A stretch of 64,000 nucleotides of DNA, taken from positions 3,102,001-3,166,000 of the forward strand of contig BSBM01000870.1 in the NCBI GenBank assembly GCA_027924585.1, read 5' to 3'. Shown here piece by piece: positions 10,760 through 23,141 of this stretch. The notes beneath the pieces are model-generated. The model was not told where the DNA came from. It searched no databases and was given only the letters and a program-made list of their open reading frames with translations. The position numbers and the translations under genes were made by a program. Every line of letters begins with the position of its first letter. The stretch's first letter is position 1. This stretch comes from Larix kaempferi. Its lineage: Eukaryota > Streptophyta > Pinopsida > Pinales > Pinaceae.

Positions 10760-11820
10760 CTACTCCCCCTTTCGAGGAGAGTTCTTTTGAACTATACCAA
10801 GCTTGTCTCGAAAGTATTTGAACTTCACTCGAGATAGAGGTTTAGTCAAGATATCAACAATCTGATCCTCAGTGCTTATATATACGAGCTTGATAGCTCC
10901 TCTTTGCACCATATCTCGTATATAGAAGTATCGGATCTCTATGTGTTTTGACTTATCGTGGAACACAGGATTTTCAGTCATCTTAATGCAGCTTTGATTG
11001 TCACACATAATCACAGTGGGATCCATTTCTAAGTCAAACACTCCATATAATAGCTTCTAAAGCCACACTGCTTCACAGCTGGCAGAGCAGACAGCCATAT
11101 ATTCTGCTTCAGCATTACTGAGAGCCACACTAGATTGTTTCTTGCTGAACCATGAGATCATGGCAGATTCAAGACTATAACATCCACCTGATGTACTCTT
11201 TCTGTCTGAGACACTTCCTGCCCAATCAGAATCTGAGTAACCATGTAAACGGAGTTCATGACCTCTAAGATAATATAGACCAAAAAATTTAATGTACCTT
11301 TTAGGTACCTCACTACATGCTTTGTAGCTATTAAGTGAACCTTTCTAGGTTCTACTAGATACTGACTTAGGGTATTTGCAGCAAAGCATATATCTGGCCT
11401 AGTATGACCTAATGATTTATTTATATAGGGTTAGGTCCACTAAATACGATGAGTCATTAACTAATAACTTCAAGTTGGAGTCCATGGGAGTGGCCATGGC
11501 TTTATACTCCAACATATCAAATATTTTTAGAAACTTTACAGCATACTTACCTTGATTTAAAAGATTCCTTTTGGATCTTGCCATACTTCTAGACCTAAGA
11601 AGTAGTGCATTAATTCGAGATCTTTCATTTTCATTTCTGTAGCCATTTTCATGACCTGTTTCTCATTCCTTGTCAGAAAGAGATCATCGTCATACAATAA
11701 TGGTATGATAGGTTCATCATCCACAACCTTAAGGTAAAGGTTAGGAACAACTTTACTTCTGGTAAAACCCAAGCTTTGTCATGAAGCTGTCAATTGTCCA
11801 TTATTCACACTCTGCATTGA
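10760..11820 (-). pseudogene. Copia-1 pol remnant: end of reverse transcriptase and RNase H
   Basis: Read on the minus strand from 11820. RT tail: I-D-S-F-M-T-K-L-G-F-T-R-S-K, then the catalytic box as L-L-Y-D-D-D-L-F (normally Y-V-D-D), then L-M-H-Y-F-L-G-L-E-V. RNase H follows, with G-Y-S-D-S-D-W-A-G near 11230, S-N-A-E-A-E-Y near 11100, and after an in-frame TAG (about 11056) the last part I-M-C-D-N-Q-S and K-H-I-E-I-R. It ends L-T-K-P-L-S…S-P-R-K-G-E-stop at 10760. At least one frameshift and several stops show it is dead. Sequence upstream of about 11820 no longer matches RT, marking a deletion junction. In a live element this product copies RNA to DNA and degrades the RNA template. Confidence 0.92.
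10763..10774 (-). promoter_or_regulatory. Second polypurine-tract-like site at the end of Copia-1 pol
   Basis: Minus strand reads CGAAAGGGGGAG at the very end of the pol frame, followed by TAG. It closely matches the real PPT at 8781-8790 and its 5' neighbour (CTCG…AAGGGGGAGT). In many Copia elements such a tract directly precedes the 3' LTR. Confidence 0.5.
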
Positions 11821-14800
11821 GTGATCTTCTGCATATCTATCTGTGCCATCTCTCGTCAGATGGGTCTACTAATATGAGTCTCAAAATCATTCAAACTCTG
11901 TGGTGAGTTCTTTCTTGCATCCATGTCATATGTGTATAGAAGCCATATTCAACCTTGTAGCAAAGGTTGAGATCCACATCACCCATGATGATCATTAAGC
12001 TCATCAATTGACTACCGATCCTGGGTACCCATACAGAACCTGATTCATACTTCTTCTTTAATTACATCATTAAGAGATTGGTCTTATCTAGTCGCTTGGA
12101 GCAAAACATCTCATCATGATTCTCTTCCTCATTCTAAGAGAATCTCTTAACCACAAGCTTTCTATAGTGTGTTTGATTTGTAAATCTTTTGTTGAACATC
12201 CATCGCTTGTTCAGAGTTCATCATTCATCATGATCTTTCCTACAAATCAAAATTAAGTACATGATTAATAATACTTCATAATCATCAAATCATATTGACA
12301 TGATAACCTATTATGCATACAGATATCATTTACATAGTTATGCAACTATTTTGACCAATACTTTGGCACAACACTTTCCCATATCCTGTATGCATACAGT
12401 GGCTATCTAGATGCCTTCCATCTCTACCAGAACATACTATCGAGAGTGTGCACAGCTCTCAGCATGTCAGCAAAGAGGTTTCATTCTAGACAAGCAACAA
12501 TGGAATGTTTGTCCAACTTACCAATCATATGCATATTGGTAGTATACTGTTCAATGCTTTATGAATGTTTACACTAGGAATACAAATATGCATACAAGCA
12601 ATATCATTTACTATTTCTAATAACAACTCAAATACTTATCTTTTATGTTTGTGTGGTTGCCTCCCGCTTGATCTTCTGTATGTCTTCTGAACTTCTATTC
12701 ATTCTGTACCACTGTGCATGCTCAAGTGTACACTAGTGTCATCCTTATGATCTCATACACAAACATACATAATATTATCAAAACATTCAAATTCTAAATA
12801 ATCTTGAATATGGATAGTCATGATCATTAGTATTCAGGGTTTCAAGGAAGTCTTCTTTTACTCATGCATATTCTTGTTTGATCTAGTTAGTTAAATCATC
12901 AACCAAGATAAGAGACATAATATGCATAAACCCTTGATTACTAACCAATCATACCAAGTATACTTACATAAGGGATCCTAACACAAGGTAAGATTCTAAC
13001 ATGACATAGGAAAACATACCTGGATTAGTATACCTGCTTAGTTATGTACAACATACCTAAACAATCTCTTCAATGATTTAGAGATCCTGAGCTAGAACCT
13101 GCATGTCTCATAGGTTAAACATAATATAACAAAGTCATACATACCTTGTGAGTCTTTGTCTTCATGTTGTCATGGTCATGGAACTTGATTTGTCTTTTGT
13201 GATGTACCTGTCTCTTGTTAGCAGACAACATCAACCTCACACAACACCATAATGCATAAGTACAATCATATAGCCCTAATCAATGAATGTCTTCGATCAT
13301 TCACATGCATTCATATTGTTACTAGGGTGATAAGACAATTAATAACATTAATCAAGATTGTAATAATAAATAACATGAAGACAAACACATTATGAACTTA
13401 ATCAAGAATCAGATTTCAAGGCATACCTGAACCTCCTTAAGTCATACCTATCGAGACTTTTTGTAGTCTTCTTATGTAAGGCCTTAGCCTCAACTCCCCC
13501 TGAAACTTGATCTGGAGCTTGATTAGGGTTTGCTAGAGAAACCCTAAAAATTCAATCTTTGACTTTCACACTTCTGAATGGATGGAAGAATGTGTCTTGC
13601 TGAGCTGATCAAACTAGCATTCTTCAATTTTGAAATCTCCAAAATTTAACCCCTCAAAATTGCCTTCGAAACTTCTGGATCTTCTGGACAGGAACTCAAA
13701 CTAGGATTTGATGAATCCCACCCTTCTATCCAATCAAAAGGTTCGATCCAAGGCTCTAAAATCTTATTTTTCTAAGGAGCTTCCAGCCGAGGTTGTAGAC
13801 TTCAAAAATTCCAACTTTTGCTGAAGTCCTAATTTTCCATCTTTCTGATCACAATCCCGAACTAGGGTTTGATCAAGCCCAGTCTTCTACCCAACCAAAA
13901 GTTTGATCTTGGTCTCTAAATTTTGATTTTCCTGAGTAGCATTCATCCATGGACTCCGATTCCAAAAATTCTAACTTTCTACGAAACCCTAAATTCCGGA
14001 AGCCATGAATAAACTTGCTTCGAAAATAATTCTGTTTTGATAGAAATATTTACCTGATTGTTTCTGCTATAACTCTGAAATTTTCACTCCACAGGGTCTG
14101 AAAACTTTTTATGTAGTAGCCTGGCCTGTCAACTTTCCATCCTGACAGGTCTAACCTCAATTGGATCTTCTGAGAGAGAGTTATGCCAAGTGTCACAACG
14201 TGACCTGTTTATGGGATAATACAGGAGAGCAAACTTGTACGGCATGCCACGTGTCACTGTTTGAACTTCGGCCTCTAAAAACGTTTTTTGAGACAAATCG
14301 CTCTGTTGTCTTTCCATCCTGATAGGTCTAACCTCAATTGGACTCTCTAAGAGAGAGTTATGCCAAGTGTCGTAACGTGACCTGTTTATGGGATAAAACA
14401 GGAGAGCGAACTTGTACGGCGTTCCATGTGTCACTGGTTCAGCTTCGGCCTCTGAAACATTTTCCTGATATAGTACAGTCTGTGTACTACCTGTCACTTT
14501 TTACAAAATTTCATTTGGAGCTTCCTAGCCCAAGTTATGACCCTTTTTCCTAGGTCACCTGATTTTGACTGAGATCTGGAAGAGGCAAAAATCCTAACCT
14601 GTACTGATCATAACTTACAAAGTACAACGAATATGAGGGTGCCCTTTGGAAAAAAGATACCTGGAAATGTTATCTACGACCTGTAAAGGTTTCATATTCT
14701 GAACCTTCGCCAAAATGGATTTATAGCGAAAGTTCCACGATGACTGGTTTTTGCTATATAAAATTCTAACCTTCAAATTGTCGTAAGTAAAGCAAGTGTC

Positions 14801-14832
14801 GTAAGTGCCATACCTTGCCTTCCTTCAGTTTA
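11821..14832 (-). other. Copia-1 non-coding 5' internal region
   Basis: Between the primer binding site and the pol remnant, where gag, protease, integrase and RT should lie, no gag, zinc knuckle, protease or integrase motif could be read in any frame. The part nearest the PBS (about 13500-14830) has a leader-like character with repeated phrases such as GAGAGAGTTATGCCAAGTGT. The rest is AT-rich. Confidence 0.6.
14134..14487 (-). repeat. 177-bp tandem duplication in the Copia-1 leader
   Basis: TTTCCATCCTGAYAGGTCTA begins at 14134 and again at 14311, a period of 177 bp (59 codons). This leaves one minus-strand frame open for 122 codons made of two similar halves (…PYKFALLxYPINRSRxDTWHNSL…). 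No known domain; likely leader sequence rather than a gene. Confidence 0.8.
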
Positions 14833-14844
14833 GTTCTGATACCA
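14833..14844 (-). promoter_or_regulatory. Copia-1 primer binding site
   Basis: Minus strand reads TGGTATCAGAAC immediately after the 5' LTR end (…TTTTAACA). It matches the common plant initiator Met-tRNA site TGGTATCAGAGC with one difference. Confidence 0.9.
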
Positions 14845-15448
14845 TGTTAAAATTTAATATGCTAAGACAGAAAATAGCAGCATTACATTCCATTTCACAA
14901 TAATAGCATATATAGGATCACTGAAGAAACAACAATCATAGCATAAACACAAGAGACACAGATATATCCTAGGAAACCCTCATGGGGTAGAAAACCCAGT
15001 AAAGCTTCCTCAATATGGATGACCAACAATATACAAAGATGCAAACCAAAGACATGATCTCCTCCTCCACCATAACAGACCTCTCCTCCACAAGTGTGCC
15101 TCTCTCAAGTGTGTGAGTGTATCAAATGAGGAATACACCTCCTCTATTTATACACTACTCTGACATATCTTTTGCACAAGTACATGTAGGCTTGTATTTA
15201 ACCAATGGGTTAAATACCCCACTACAACTGACTGGGCTGACCCCTCTAGGGTGGTCTAATAACCCTTTGACCCATATAACACATACAGGGCCGACCTCCA
15301 CTAGGGAAGTCTAATAACCCGAGTTACCACATTCTGACGGAGGAATAAACATCTCCGGATATACAATAAGATCTTTATGGAGGAATGAAACATCTCCGGA
15401 ATAATAAAGTACAATTATAATATTCTTTGAAGTTACAATATCTCAACA
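14845..15448 (-). repeat. Copia-1 5' LTR
   Basis: On the minus strand it begins TGTTGAGATATTG and ends TTTTAACA, with intact TG…CA ends. Same length as the 3' LTR. Confidence 0.96.
15145..15152 (-). promoter_or_regulatory. Copia-1 TATA box in the 5' LTR
   Basis: Minus strand TATAAATA followed by GAGGAGG, about 300 bp into the LTR. It is conserved in the other LTR (8477-8484). It would place the transcription start near 15120, dividing U3 from R. Confidence 0.6.
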
Positions 15449-15660
15449 GCTACTATGGGGATTATCGGTCTGTGGGATCGGGGTCTAGGAAATCCGTTGA
15501 TTTCCTAGGGTCAGCAAGATAATAGCTGATCGGCAGGGTGGACACATCATTTCGGGTTGCTAAGGGAACCTACGGAATCCACTACATAAATCTTCTTACC
15601 TTACTGCAATCTACGGATCCAGGTATTTTACTGAGCTAGCTTAAATAAAATGTATTTTCT
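15449..15660 (+). mobile_element. Right-hand continuation of the probable Gypsy LTR
   Basis: GC-richer sequence that resumes directly after the Copia-1 target duplication and matches the left flank in character. Its end is unclear: composition changes to AT-rich near 15650. Confidence 0.3.
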
Positions 15661-18600
15661 TTTATTTTCAAATTATGCATGATTAAAAGAACAGAGTTAA
15701 AATGAAAAGTTTTAAGTTTATGTTTATTTAATTGTAGAGACATATAAACATTTAGATAACAGAACATAGACAGTGGATTCTTTTCTTTTAGAAAACAATA
15801 AGGGAAAAATCTTGGTATTTACATAAACCTGGAATAGAGACCCAGTGCCTAGCAAGGGCACTGCAAACACTACCAAATGTTGAGTGGAAAACCTAGCACA
15901 TTATATTAAGTTTGGACAAGAGTAAACTGGTTCCACTAAAATTTTTAAAATTCAGCAATTGTCTGAGGTGCGTTGGATTCACTGAATGAAGGTAGGTTAC
16001 ATCTCTAAATAATGTTCTCAATAGCTTTCCATAAACAATGGCATTTTCTACATGAAATGTTCACATCCTTCTCAAAATATAAAAATAAAAGTGAATTTAA
16101 AATTTGCTACGGCCACATAATTGCATTATATTTCCTTCTCACTCATTCTTGGGAGATCAGCTGGGGGAATTTTCTCTCTTCTTGCTGTCATCTTATTATC
16201 TCATCTAATATCATTTGTGTTCCTTTCCATCTTTCTTTCTCTTATTTTACTTTGTTCATGAACATTATGAATTGAGAGGAATAGATTTGTAAATCCTGTA
16301 AATTGTTGTACAAAAACCTTTGATCCGTATTAAACCCCTCTTGCACCTCAAAAGCACATGCTTTAAATTCAAATAGGCTAGTCATGTCTGCTTAATAGTG
16401 CACCACCTAATTATAAAGGGTACATACTCTCTTCTTGTAATTTTCTATATTTTTCACCATTTCATAATATTAGATTCATTTTCCTACGTGCACGCAACAC
16501 CTACAGAAGATACCACTACAGGGTTTGCATCTATTTTGTCAATCATGATAGTTTCTGTGGTAACTATAAATTATTTATTGATCGACATCTGATAATTTTA
16601 GTGAGTTTTTATTACTACTTATTTATTCCTTATGTAAAAAAACAAATGAGTTAACGACTGCTACTAGTTCTAGCTCTGATTGTGAAAACTATTCTAAACC
16701 TAACTCAAGAAATGGGATGTGACCTCCTGTAATTGCTTGCATTGAGGTTACTATCGGTGGCATGCATAGGGGGGATTATGTTTTGAATTTGAAAGTTATC
16801 ATCCTATTGGCCCAGTTCTATTTCTATCCTCCTTTAATCTATACCTATTTATTCTTATTGATTGCCTTGGTTTCTTTATCTTCTTCTTTGGCATCACCTT
16901 CTTGTACTAGTTTATTATCCTCAATTCTTTTACTTTCAGCTTCATTAGAGCTTATTTGGTTGCTACATTGTGGAGACATGACTTTAAAATGGTCTGATAG
17001 ACACTGACATCAATATTCTTCTCACTCGACTACAATGGGAGTTCCAGATAGGTTTTCTCACTCAACATTTTATCAAATGTACCCCATTGCAAATTGTTGT
17101 AAGGATCTATCTTATATTTTGTATCTCCATAAAAAGGCCCTATGAAAAAGGCCTTATGACATCCTAAGCTTCTAGTTGTATTATATGTTTATCTATGGGT
17201 TAGCCTCTTTAACTATCTCTTTCTACTTGTGCTATCTTTTTGGAGCTATATTTTTGTCTTGTAGCTCATTCATATTGACAACAACATAAATTAGTAGAGT
17301 CATAAAAGTTATATCTACAGTGTCCATAATCTCTTTTCCATTTGTCTCATCACCAAAATCTAGGTGAGTCTCTTGATAAATAAATATTATAGAGAATACT
17401 TTTAAATATATTTATTTCAAGACACCTAGCTACCCTGAATCATTGACTATAAAAAATTATGTGTAGGTGTAGAAGCACCCTCATTTTCAATCAATTTATG
17501 AGCAAGAGTAACATGAGAGTAATCCAAATGTACCTTGACTAAGGAAGTTGCTTGAAATCTCTGAACTGCAACATCTGTTCTTCCCCGAGGTGAGCCAATT
17601 GCTGTCAAATTAGCCTTCATCTCTTCATCTCTTCTTTGGCAGCTAGGATTTGAGGTACAAGTTGCATTTATGCTCCATTAATTTTATGACTTATGTAGGG
17701 CAATAGTAGACTTACTTCAGAATTCGATGATGATGGTGCCATATACCAGAGAAATAGAAAATAAGCAAACTTTCTTGGTTGGTTGATTTGTAATGAAATA
17801 TGTTATGTTTAAGGAGAAAACCTAGGAGTCTCAAAATGTTTGGGAATATAGGCTAGTAGAGCTAATGAAATTTGATTTAAATAGTCAACAATTGGTAAAA
17901 TATGGTAAGGAACTAACATATATTAATTATTGATATGAATTTTCTTGATGAAGTGGATTTTTTTTGTAAAAGGATGTTAATAAGTATATAGGGGTTTAGA
18001 AGTAAAAATAAAAATAAAAAATGAAACAATTGATTTTAAAAGTAGGGGGGTTATTAGACGTTTGCAAAACATAGATGTTTGGAATAAATTTTACTAAGTG
18101 ATATCTTGAGAGCATCCCTGAAGAAACTACATACATGAGTGCAGTAAAAAAGTGCAATCCAAGAAAGTATGATGGATACAAAGTATTTCAAATAAGTGTG
18201 ATGAAAATGCATGTAGGATAGATGGATACAAAAAAATGAAATGAGCATATGGGATGTCAATAATGACAGAGGGACATAATAGGAACAAGAGCACCACAAT
18301 AAGCATGCACATGGATCCTACATTGAAGGTATGCACATTAGAGGAGAGTGTGTGATAAAAGTGAGGGAAGTCAAGCAGGTTTAAGCACATGTTAGAAAAT
18401 TCCACACAAAATGGACATGATAGCAATCATGCACAACAATGATGAGTATGGCAAGCACACATGATAGATGGATATTTTGAAGGGGCATGGAAAGGTTGTG
18501 GTGGATACCATTAGAGACAAAAATATGTCTGAAAATTCCAAAAAGGATAAAAATTATGGTTTTCAAGTGAATTAGGTTAGCAATAATGAAAAAAATATCT

Positions 18601-18934
18601 AGTAAATCCATAGCCAAACCCAAGGTATTTTTTTAGAGTAGAAAGGTGCATTTTTCTAAATCTTTACATGTATCTTGATTCTTGGTAATGAGAATGAGGA
18701 GACCTTTTTCCAAGTTGTAATCTATATTTTAATGTTCTTTAAGTGACTAATTATATTAGGATCTAATATCATGGAGTGTATTATATGTTCTAATATAGAT
18801 GAAAAACTACTTAGGTCTATAGAGTTTGAAGTTTTGGAGAATGGGGCTCATTGTGCTCCTGATTGCGCCACTAAGTTTAGTTATATACCTTTTACAACAT
18901 TTTTTACCTGCACATAATTCAAAAATACAATATA
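15661..18934. other. Non-coding DNA with no recognised gene
   Basis: AT-rich sequence with scattered short open frames (up to about 100 codons on both strands) rich in Phe/Leu/Ser and His, matching no family I recognise. A minus-strand stretch at about 17740-17480 begins M-A-P-S-S-S-N-S-E-V but has several stops and could not be assigned. Confidence 0.4.
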
Positions 18935-18939
18935 GTAAG

Positions 18940-19634
18940 TGTTAGAAAATTATTACACCTAGTACCATAGTCTCATGATGATAATTTATGTCCAATGGTT
19001 CAAGCAAAGGTCAATGATGATTATCCAAGTTTGTTAGGCAATGAACGACCAATTCCCCCACCTAGGCCCCCAATTTTGGTCAAACGGTCAGTAAGTCACC
19101 CTCATTTATGGATACCACCCTCATTTATTACCATTACTTACCTGAGGATCACCCTTATCCCCCGTTTTTTGGATATGAGTTTGAATTGAGGCACATAAGT
19201 ATTGAATGTGGTCATTTTTCCACCTCTTTAGCAATTTTGGCCTACCTTAGGCCACCTACACCACCAAATCCTCCACCACTCATGTGATACCATAATAAAT
19301 GTCCTACCATCTCATACCAATGTGCATATTAGTAATTCATGATAGTTTAGAGTGATTTGGGAGACTATTGGCCAACCTAGGGGGATTGAGGCCCAATGTA
19401 AGCTAACCACTTGTAGCTCATTATGATGCCTCCAAAGGCTTACGATTTTTCCCAAATGTAATATAATGGTGTTCACAACTCATTTATGGGTTCGACAGTA
19501 ATAGAATAACCTGCTATTTGATCATTTGTGTGTATATTGTGCCTCTTTTACATTGTTTTCTTATATACTTAGTCAAATTATTGATTGTGAGGATATATTT
19601 AGCTAGTATATCCTACTGTAATTTGAATTTCACA
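18940..19634 (+). repeat. Copia-2 5' LTR (695 bp)
   Basis: TG…CA ends, alignable along its length with 24112-24805. Substitutions and small indels are spread evenly. Confidence 0.95.
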
Positions 19635-19647
19635 TGGTATCAGAGAT
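19635..19647 (+). promoter_or_regulatory. Copia-2 primer binding site
   Basis: TGGTATCAGAGAT directly after the LTR end. Matches the initiator Met-tRNA 3' end complement at the first 11 positions. Confidence 0.92.
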
Positions 19648-19903
19648 ATTGGAGCTTTTATTCAAACCAAACTACTTCAAAGGTACACAAGAAGCAGTGG
19701 AGCAACCATAAAAATCCCTGTGGCCATTACCTTGAAGCCATTGGAGAAATCCTTTGGAGTCTACCTAAGGTGTGATGCGCTCCTGAATGTTCCCTCTATC
19801 AATGCAGGGTTCTAATTATATAGTTAAGATCCCCTCCTGAGTGATTGACTATTTACATTGCATGTTTATAGTGTTCTTTGTCACCAAGTGCACAAGCTAC
19901 ATA

Positions 19904-20555
19904 ATGGAGCAATATAATGTCATATTGCTCAATCCATTCAACTACTTTCAGTGGAAGGATGAAATGATAATCCAGATTAGATCCAAGGGTCTCTTCAGTG
20001 TTACCATGGGGACTGAGAATGAGTTGAATTATGTAGTAGAGAAGTCAAAGTTCTTCAACATAATGGATGAATATTTTGGCATGTTTTGTCTCAGCATCTC
20101 AAGAGACCTCTTGTTTCATATAAATAGTCTCAGTACTCCAAATGAAGTGTGGTTGAATCTTGAATCACTATTTGGAAAGAATGATGAGTTGAGGGGCCAC
20201 CGAATTGAGAATGAGTTGATCTCTCTAAGCCCAATCAGTTTCGATACCATCCAGGACTTCTTCACCAAGTTCAAATCCTTGTTATTGCAACTCAAGCCAT
20301 GTGGCATTGACAAGAAGGACTAAAAACTGGTGTTGTCCATACTTTCAAAGTTGGGTCCTGAGTACTCTGTGTTTGTTTCAACATTCCATTTCACCAAGAT
20401 TAGTGTTTGAAACTGGAGTATTTCATCTTTGGAAGAATTCATGGAGATTATTACATAAGAACAAGATAAGTTGGTCCAAATGGGTACCATCAAGCCATCA
20501 AAGGACCAAGTTCTTGCAGTTGGTGATTTGAAGCATCAAAGGGGAAGCATAAGGC
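19904..20555 (+). pseudogene. Copia-2 gag (capsid) remnant
   Basis: Begins at M-E-Q-Y-N-V; a further upstream ATG (19841) lacks gag similarity. The N-terminus L-N-P-F-N-Y-F-Q-W-K-D-E-M corresponds to the LxxxNYxxWxxxM start of Copia gag, and V-W-L-N-L-E-S-L-F-G lies further on. The same frame meets TAA at 20321, then TGA and TAA further on, while gag-like sequence (…SKLGPEYSVFV…) continues between them, showing nonsense decay rather than a natural end. Gag forms the virus-like particle that packages element RNA. Confidence 0.85.
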
Positions 20556-20562
20556 CAAAGGT

Positions 20563-21228
20563 TTGAAGCAACAAGAGAAGAAGAAAGACAAAAAGAAGCC
20601 CAAATCTTTCGAAGGGGTTTCGAATCCTAGAAAGGATAAAGGAAAGAAGAAGGAGAAAACAAAATGCACTTACTGTCACAAGGGTTGGCATCCTGAAAGT
20701 GCATGCATGAATAATACCATTGACATGATGGCTCATATCCTTGAGAAAAACAACATCCCTCTTCCTAAAGGAGCAAAGAAGAAGGTGAGTGGTTTTGAAG
20801 ACAAGGAGAGATGCCATGCATTGATGGCTAGTACCTTTGAATCCTATTATTTCATCATAGATTCAAGTGCCTCAATGAACATGGATTCCGCAAGAGAAAA
20901 TTTATATACTCTTTCACCATACAATGGTCCTCCTATTCTCATGGGTGATGACTCAGAGATCCCATTGAGAGGCATTGGAAGGATCAATCTAGATAATGGG
21001 TACTTCAACAATGTGCTGTATGTTCCTGATCTTGCAACATATGTCCTCTCTGTTTACCAAATTACGCGTACTGGTTTTCCTAAGAGAGTGATTTTCAATC
21101 AAGAAGATGTGGAAATTTCTAAAGTTTCTACAAGCAAAGTGGTAGCAGTTGGTTTTGCAGATCATAAGTCAAGGATGTACAAGTTTTCACACTTTCTTCC
21201 TTACTCTTATCCTAATGCTCTTCTATAA
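20563..21228 (+). pseudogene. Copia-2 zinc knuckle and protease
   Basis: A Lys-rich stretch leads to a perfect CX2CX4HX4C zinc knuckle (C-T-Y-C-H-K-G-W-H…C) from 20665, the RNA-binding end of gag. The aspartic protease follows: F-I-I-D-S-S-A-S, where the usual D-S-G-A-S has lost its Gly, then the flap region and I-P-L-R-G-I-G. It is frame-shifted relative to the upstream gag frame. The protease would mature the polyprotein. Confidence 0.85.
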
Positions 21229-22033
21229 CATGTTAATGAGGTTAGTAGAATTTGGCATGAGAGGTTTGGACACCTCAACTACAGATATCTTCAATCCTTG
21301 AGAAAATAAAACATGGCTGAAGGACTTCCAAGCATCAAATTCTCCAAAGGAACCTTTAAGGGATGCATTGTTTGGAAGCATGCAGAGAACAAGTTTGAGA
21401 AGGGGAAGGAAAGAAGAGATACTCAACATCTTGATTTGATCCATTCATATGTGATAGGATCTCTTCCTAAAACCTCCTATGGAAACTCAAAATGTGTCCT
21501 AACATTCATTGATGATTTTTCAAGATTTTGTTGGGTGTTCTTTCTCAAGCTAAAATCTGAAGTGTTTCATTCCTTCAAAGTTTTCAAAGCTTCAGTGGAT
21601 AAATTCAATGGGAGGAAGATAAATGTATTAAGGACTAATAATGGAAGGGAATATGTCAATAAGGACCTGCATCAACTATTTTAATAAGATGACATTCAAA
21701 TGCAACATTCTGTGCCTTACACAACAGAATAAAAATGGTGTGGCAGAGCGCAAGAATAGAGCATTGAAGGAGATGGCTACATGTATAATGGAGGCTAAGT
21801 CCTTGTATGATAAACTATGGGATGAATCCATTAACTATTTTTCATATTTTCAGAACAAATTTCCACACAAATCCTTGGAATACAAGACTCCATTCAAGGC
21901 TTGGATGGGACATAAGCATGATCTGTCTCATTTCAGGGTGTTTGGCTCAAAAGCAGTGGATAGAATACCTCTAGAGAAAATAAAATCCTTGCATACCCAA
22001 ATAAAGGAGACCATTATGGTTGGTTATGCATAA
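21229..22033 (+). pseudogene. Copia-2 integrase
   Basis: The zinc domain starts I-W-H-E-R-F-G-H-L-N-Y and later has K-G-C-I-V-W-K-H, where only one of the two expected cysteines remains. In the DDE core the first Asp is replaced (L-I-H-S-Y-V, normally H-S-D), the second lies in L-R-T-N-N-G-R-E-Y (normally T-D-N-G), and the Glu is kept in N-G-V-A-E-R-K-N-R. Frames are broken near 21309 and 21660-21685. With two of three catalytic residues lost it cannot integrate DNA. Confidence 0.9.
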
Positions 22034-22459
22034 TATGTAAATGGATACAAGCTATTTTATCCCTCATCTAAAAATAATTTCATTGAGAGGAGTGTTCAGT
22101 TTGAAGAAGAGCCCATGCATGCAACTGACCAAGAAGAAGGGGAATGCTGAAATCCCCCACTTGCAGAGGATGTAAGTGATGCTTCATTTTATGATATTTC
22201 TGATTTTGATGATGAGGATTAATATGATTACATGCATGCATATAAATACCCTCCTACACGTCCCAATTGGGCTAAGAAAACCATACAAGCAACTGGTGAA
22301 CTTGCAGGTGATCCACATGAACCTAGGAAAACTAGATCATAGTTTCACAATGCATTGTCTTATTGTGATTAAAATATTCATGGGAGGTGCTTTATTATGG
22401 TTGGATATAATCCTATTTCATATGAATAAGCATCACATGATCCAAGATGGAAAGCTTCC
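22034..22459 (+). pseudogene. Copia-2 linker between integrase and reverse transcriptase
   Basis: Position and acidic, Ser/Asp-rich character fit the variable Copia segment between the two enzymes. Several frameshifts and stops (TAA at about 22031, TAA near 22220). Confidence 0.6.
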
Positions 22460-23141
22460 ATGCAAGAAGAGATGAAGTCTCTCCATGACAATGAAACTTG
22501 GGAGTTGGTTCCTCTTCCTTCCAAGAGGAAGTTGGTGCAATGCAAGTGGGTGTATAGGACCAAAATGGATGTTGATGGTTCTGATGTGAATTATAAGTCC
22601 ATATTGTTAGCTAAGGTATTATCTAAAGTCCATGTATTGGAATACACATAAAACATTTGCACCTATGGCAAAAATGGACTCACTCAGGCTAGTTTTGGAC
22701 ATTGCGGCATCCAAGAGATAGAAAGTTAATGATATGGATGTGAAGAGTGTTTTTATTCATGGTGATATTCATGAGGATATCTATATGAATCACCCTAAAG
22801 GTTTCATTCAATATCCTTCACTTGTTTTCAATTTGCAGAATTCCCTCTATGGTCTCAAGCAAGCTCCTAGAGCTTGGTCTACCAAGATGGACAACTTTCT
22901 CCAATCACAAGGTTTTGAAAGATGCGGATCTGATACAAATGTCCATATGATGCATATTGGTGACTCTATTTTGATCATTGTACTATATTTTGATGATCTC
23001 TTGATCAATGGTAGTTGCATTGAAGAAATAGACTCAGTTAAAACTGCATTACATAGTGCATTTTCCACGTATGATCTAGGATTGTTGAAACAATTCCTGG
23101 GTTTGGAGATTGATCAATCTAATGCAGGGATCAAAGTTTAA
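22460..23141 (+). pseudogene. Copia-2 reverse transcriptase
   Basis: M-Q-E-E-M-K-S-L-H-D-N-E-T-W-E-L opens the domain. M-D-V-K-S-V-F-I-H-G-D-I (canonical MDVKSAFLHGD) carries the first catalytic Asp, Y-G-L-K-Q-A-P-R-A-W follows, and the catalytic box is Y-F-D-D with both Asp residues kept. Frame changes around 22640-22730 break the gene. Confidence 0.93.

Larger units (their letters stand above)
8177..15448 (-). mobile_element. Copia-1: Ty1/Copia LTR retrotransposon, deleted derivative (7272 bp)
   Basis: Two 604-bp LTRs (8177-8780 and 14845-15448) flank the element. The target duplication is GCTGC (8172-8176) against GCTAC (15449-15453), one mismatch. The initiator Met-tRNA binding site is next to the right LTR and a polypurine tract next to the left one, so transcription runs on the minus strand. 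Only the 3' end of reverse transcriptase plus RNase H survives (10760-11820). Gag, protease, integrase and most of RT are missing. The LTRs differ at about 21 of 604 positions, nearly all transitions. It inserted into the probable Gypsy LTR. Confidence 0.95.

Noticed and set aside
17480-17745. Minus-strand gag-like start M-A-P-S-S-S-N-S-E-V
   Set aside because: Several stops within 90 codons and no gag motif; not supportable.
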